In this document: one piece after another, positions 63,682 through 64,000 of the stretch
Numbering within the stretch: the stretch's first letter is position 1
Layout of the letters: each line of letters opens with the position of its first letter
Assembly: GCF_900129275.1 (NCBI RefSeq)
Contig: NZ_FQUX01000001.1
Span: 1,426,001 to 1,490,000 of the forward strand
From: Arenibacter palladensis
Lineage (GTDB): Bacteria; Bacteroidota; Bacteroidia; Flavobacteriales; Flavobacteriaceae
Direction of reading: 5' to 3'
Length of the DNA: 64,000 nucleotides
Position numbers and translations under genes: made by a program
The notes under the pieces: generated by a model
What the model was told of the DNA's origin: nothing
Databases searched by the model: none
What the model saw: the letters and a program-made list of their open reading frames with translations, nothing else

Positions 63682-64000
63682 TTAATTGAAAATCGTCTCC
63701 AAGTGTACCAAATTTAGGTCCTTGTCCACCGCGCCATAAAATATTTTTATGACGGCCAGTTCACCTATGGTAAGTATAGTATCGGTAGTTCGGTAACCGG
63801 CCACAAAAAATAATCTATTGTTTATTTCCAGTATTTCAGGAATAAAGGTTCCCTTGTACTGTAATTTCTTTATTTCAGTACCGGTTGGGTCGAATTTGCG
63901 CAAATAGCCATCACCAGTTGAGATTACAAAGGTATCTCCCAAGGAGATCATTGCTTGTATTTTATTGTCCACATTGAAATAGTGGGTTTTAAGTTGGTTT
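63682..64000 (-). CDS. Partial hypothetical protein, 5' end beyond the window
   Basis: The frame is open to the right edge, so the GTG at 63972 is not necessarily the start. The visible C-terminal approximately 105 residues are repeat-like: AMISLGDTFVISTGDGYLRK, ILEINNRLFFVAGYRTTDT, a pattern suggesting beta-propeller blades. No family could be named from this fragment. Confidence 0.6.
   Translation of the reverse strand, partial: NQLKTHYFNVDNKIQAMISLGDTFVISTGDGYLRKFDPTGTEIKKLQYKGTFIPEILEINNRLFFVAGYRTTDTILTIGELAVIKIFYGAVDKDLNLVHLETIFN

Overview
The window reads as a chromosomal segment of a marine flavobacterium (Bacteroidota, family Flavobacteriaceae). Evidence for this is the SusC/SusD pairs, an ECF sigma/FecR pair next to a SusC with an STN domain, near-absence of Shine-Dalgarno sites, TAnnTTTG-type -7 promoter boxes ahead of era and der, several sulfatases, and Bacteroidota-specific small families (GSCFA, DUF4230, DUF5522, DUF4136). 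A genus cannot be assigned from the sequence alone. No prophage, plasmid, transposase or CRISPR array was seen.

Bases 1-31000 are a sulfated-polysaccharide utilization region in two blocks. Block A (1-10951, + strand) holds a SusC cut by the left edge, a SusD lipoprotein, two sulfatases and a Tat-exported FAD oxidoreductase. A metallo-beta-lactamase/rhodanese gene (11070-12407, - strand) separates the blocks. Block B starts with a divergent ECF sigma factor (-) and FecR anti-sigma factor (+). It continues with a complete SusC/SusD pair, a third sulfatase, a GH29 fucosidase lipoprotein, a 1031-residue SGNH / alpha-beta hydrolase / GH29 fusion, a DUF4886 SGNH-like protein and a Tat-exported GH88/105-like hydrolase. 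A convergent CehA/McbA-type metallohydrolase closes the region. The inferred substrate is a sulfated, esterified, fucose-containing polysaccharide or its oligosaccharides. No endo-acting fucanase or polysaccharide lyase is visible in the window, so the system is either incomplete here or works downstream of another locus. Four transcription-unit ends in this region share a TTGAGTTAGTTTAG-like motif just before a hairpin terminator.

Bases 31000-33000 hold a DoxX-like membrane protein divergent from an HxlR regulator, with tandem palindromes between them. Next comes an initiator tRNA-Met on the - strand with a terminator, a 38-bp direct repeat, and a displaced copy of the tRNA 5' end.

Bases 33000-64000 are mostly core genes: an NhaC-type antiporter, era, a choice-of-anchor I lipoprotein, der, an outer-membrane beta-barrel protein, and a - strand M23 peptidase/MerR/LemA/TPM/TPM operon. 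They continue with alaS, GSCFA and DUF4230 genes, a CE15 glucuronoyl esterase, a long aromatic amino acid hydroxylase, a DUF4136 lipoprotein and a DUF5522 mini-protein. Further right are a four-gene run ending in hemL (HEXXH membrane protein, ACC-deaminase-like PLP enzyme, glucosaminidase-LysM, hemL), a Spy-like periplasmic protein, two paralogous mini membrane proteins, a large zinc metalloprotease and an SLC13 transporter. A gene fragment runs off the right edge. Intergenic repeats of flavobacterial type lie in the convergent gaps at 37380-37440 and 42225-42448.
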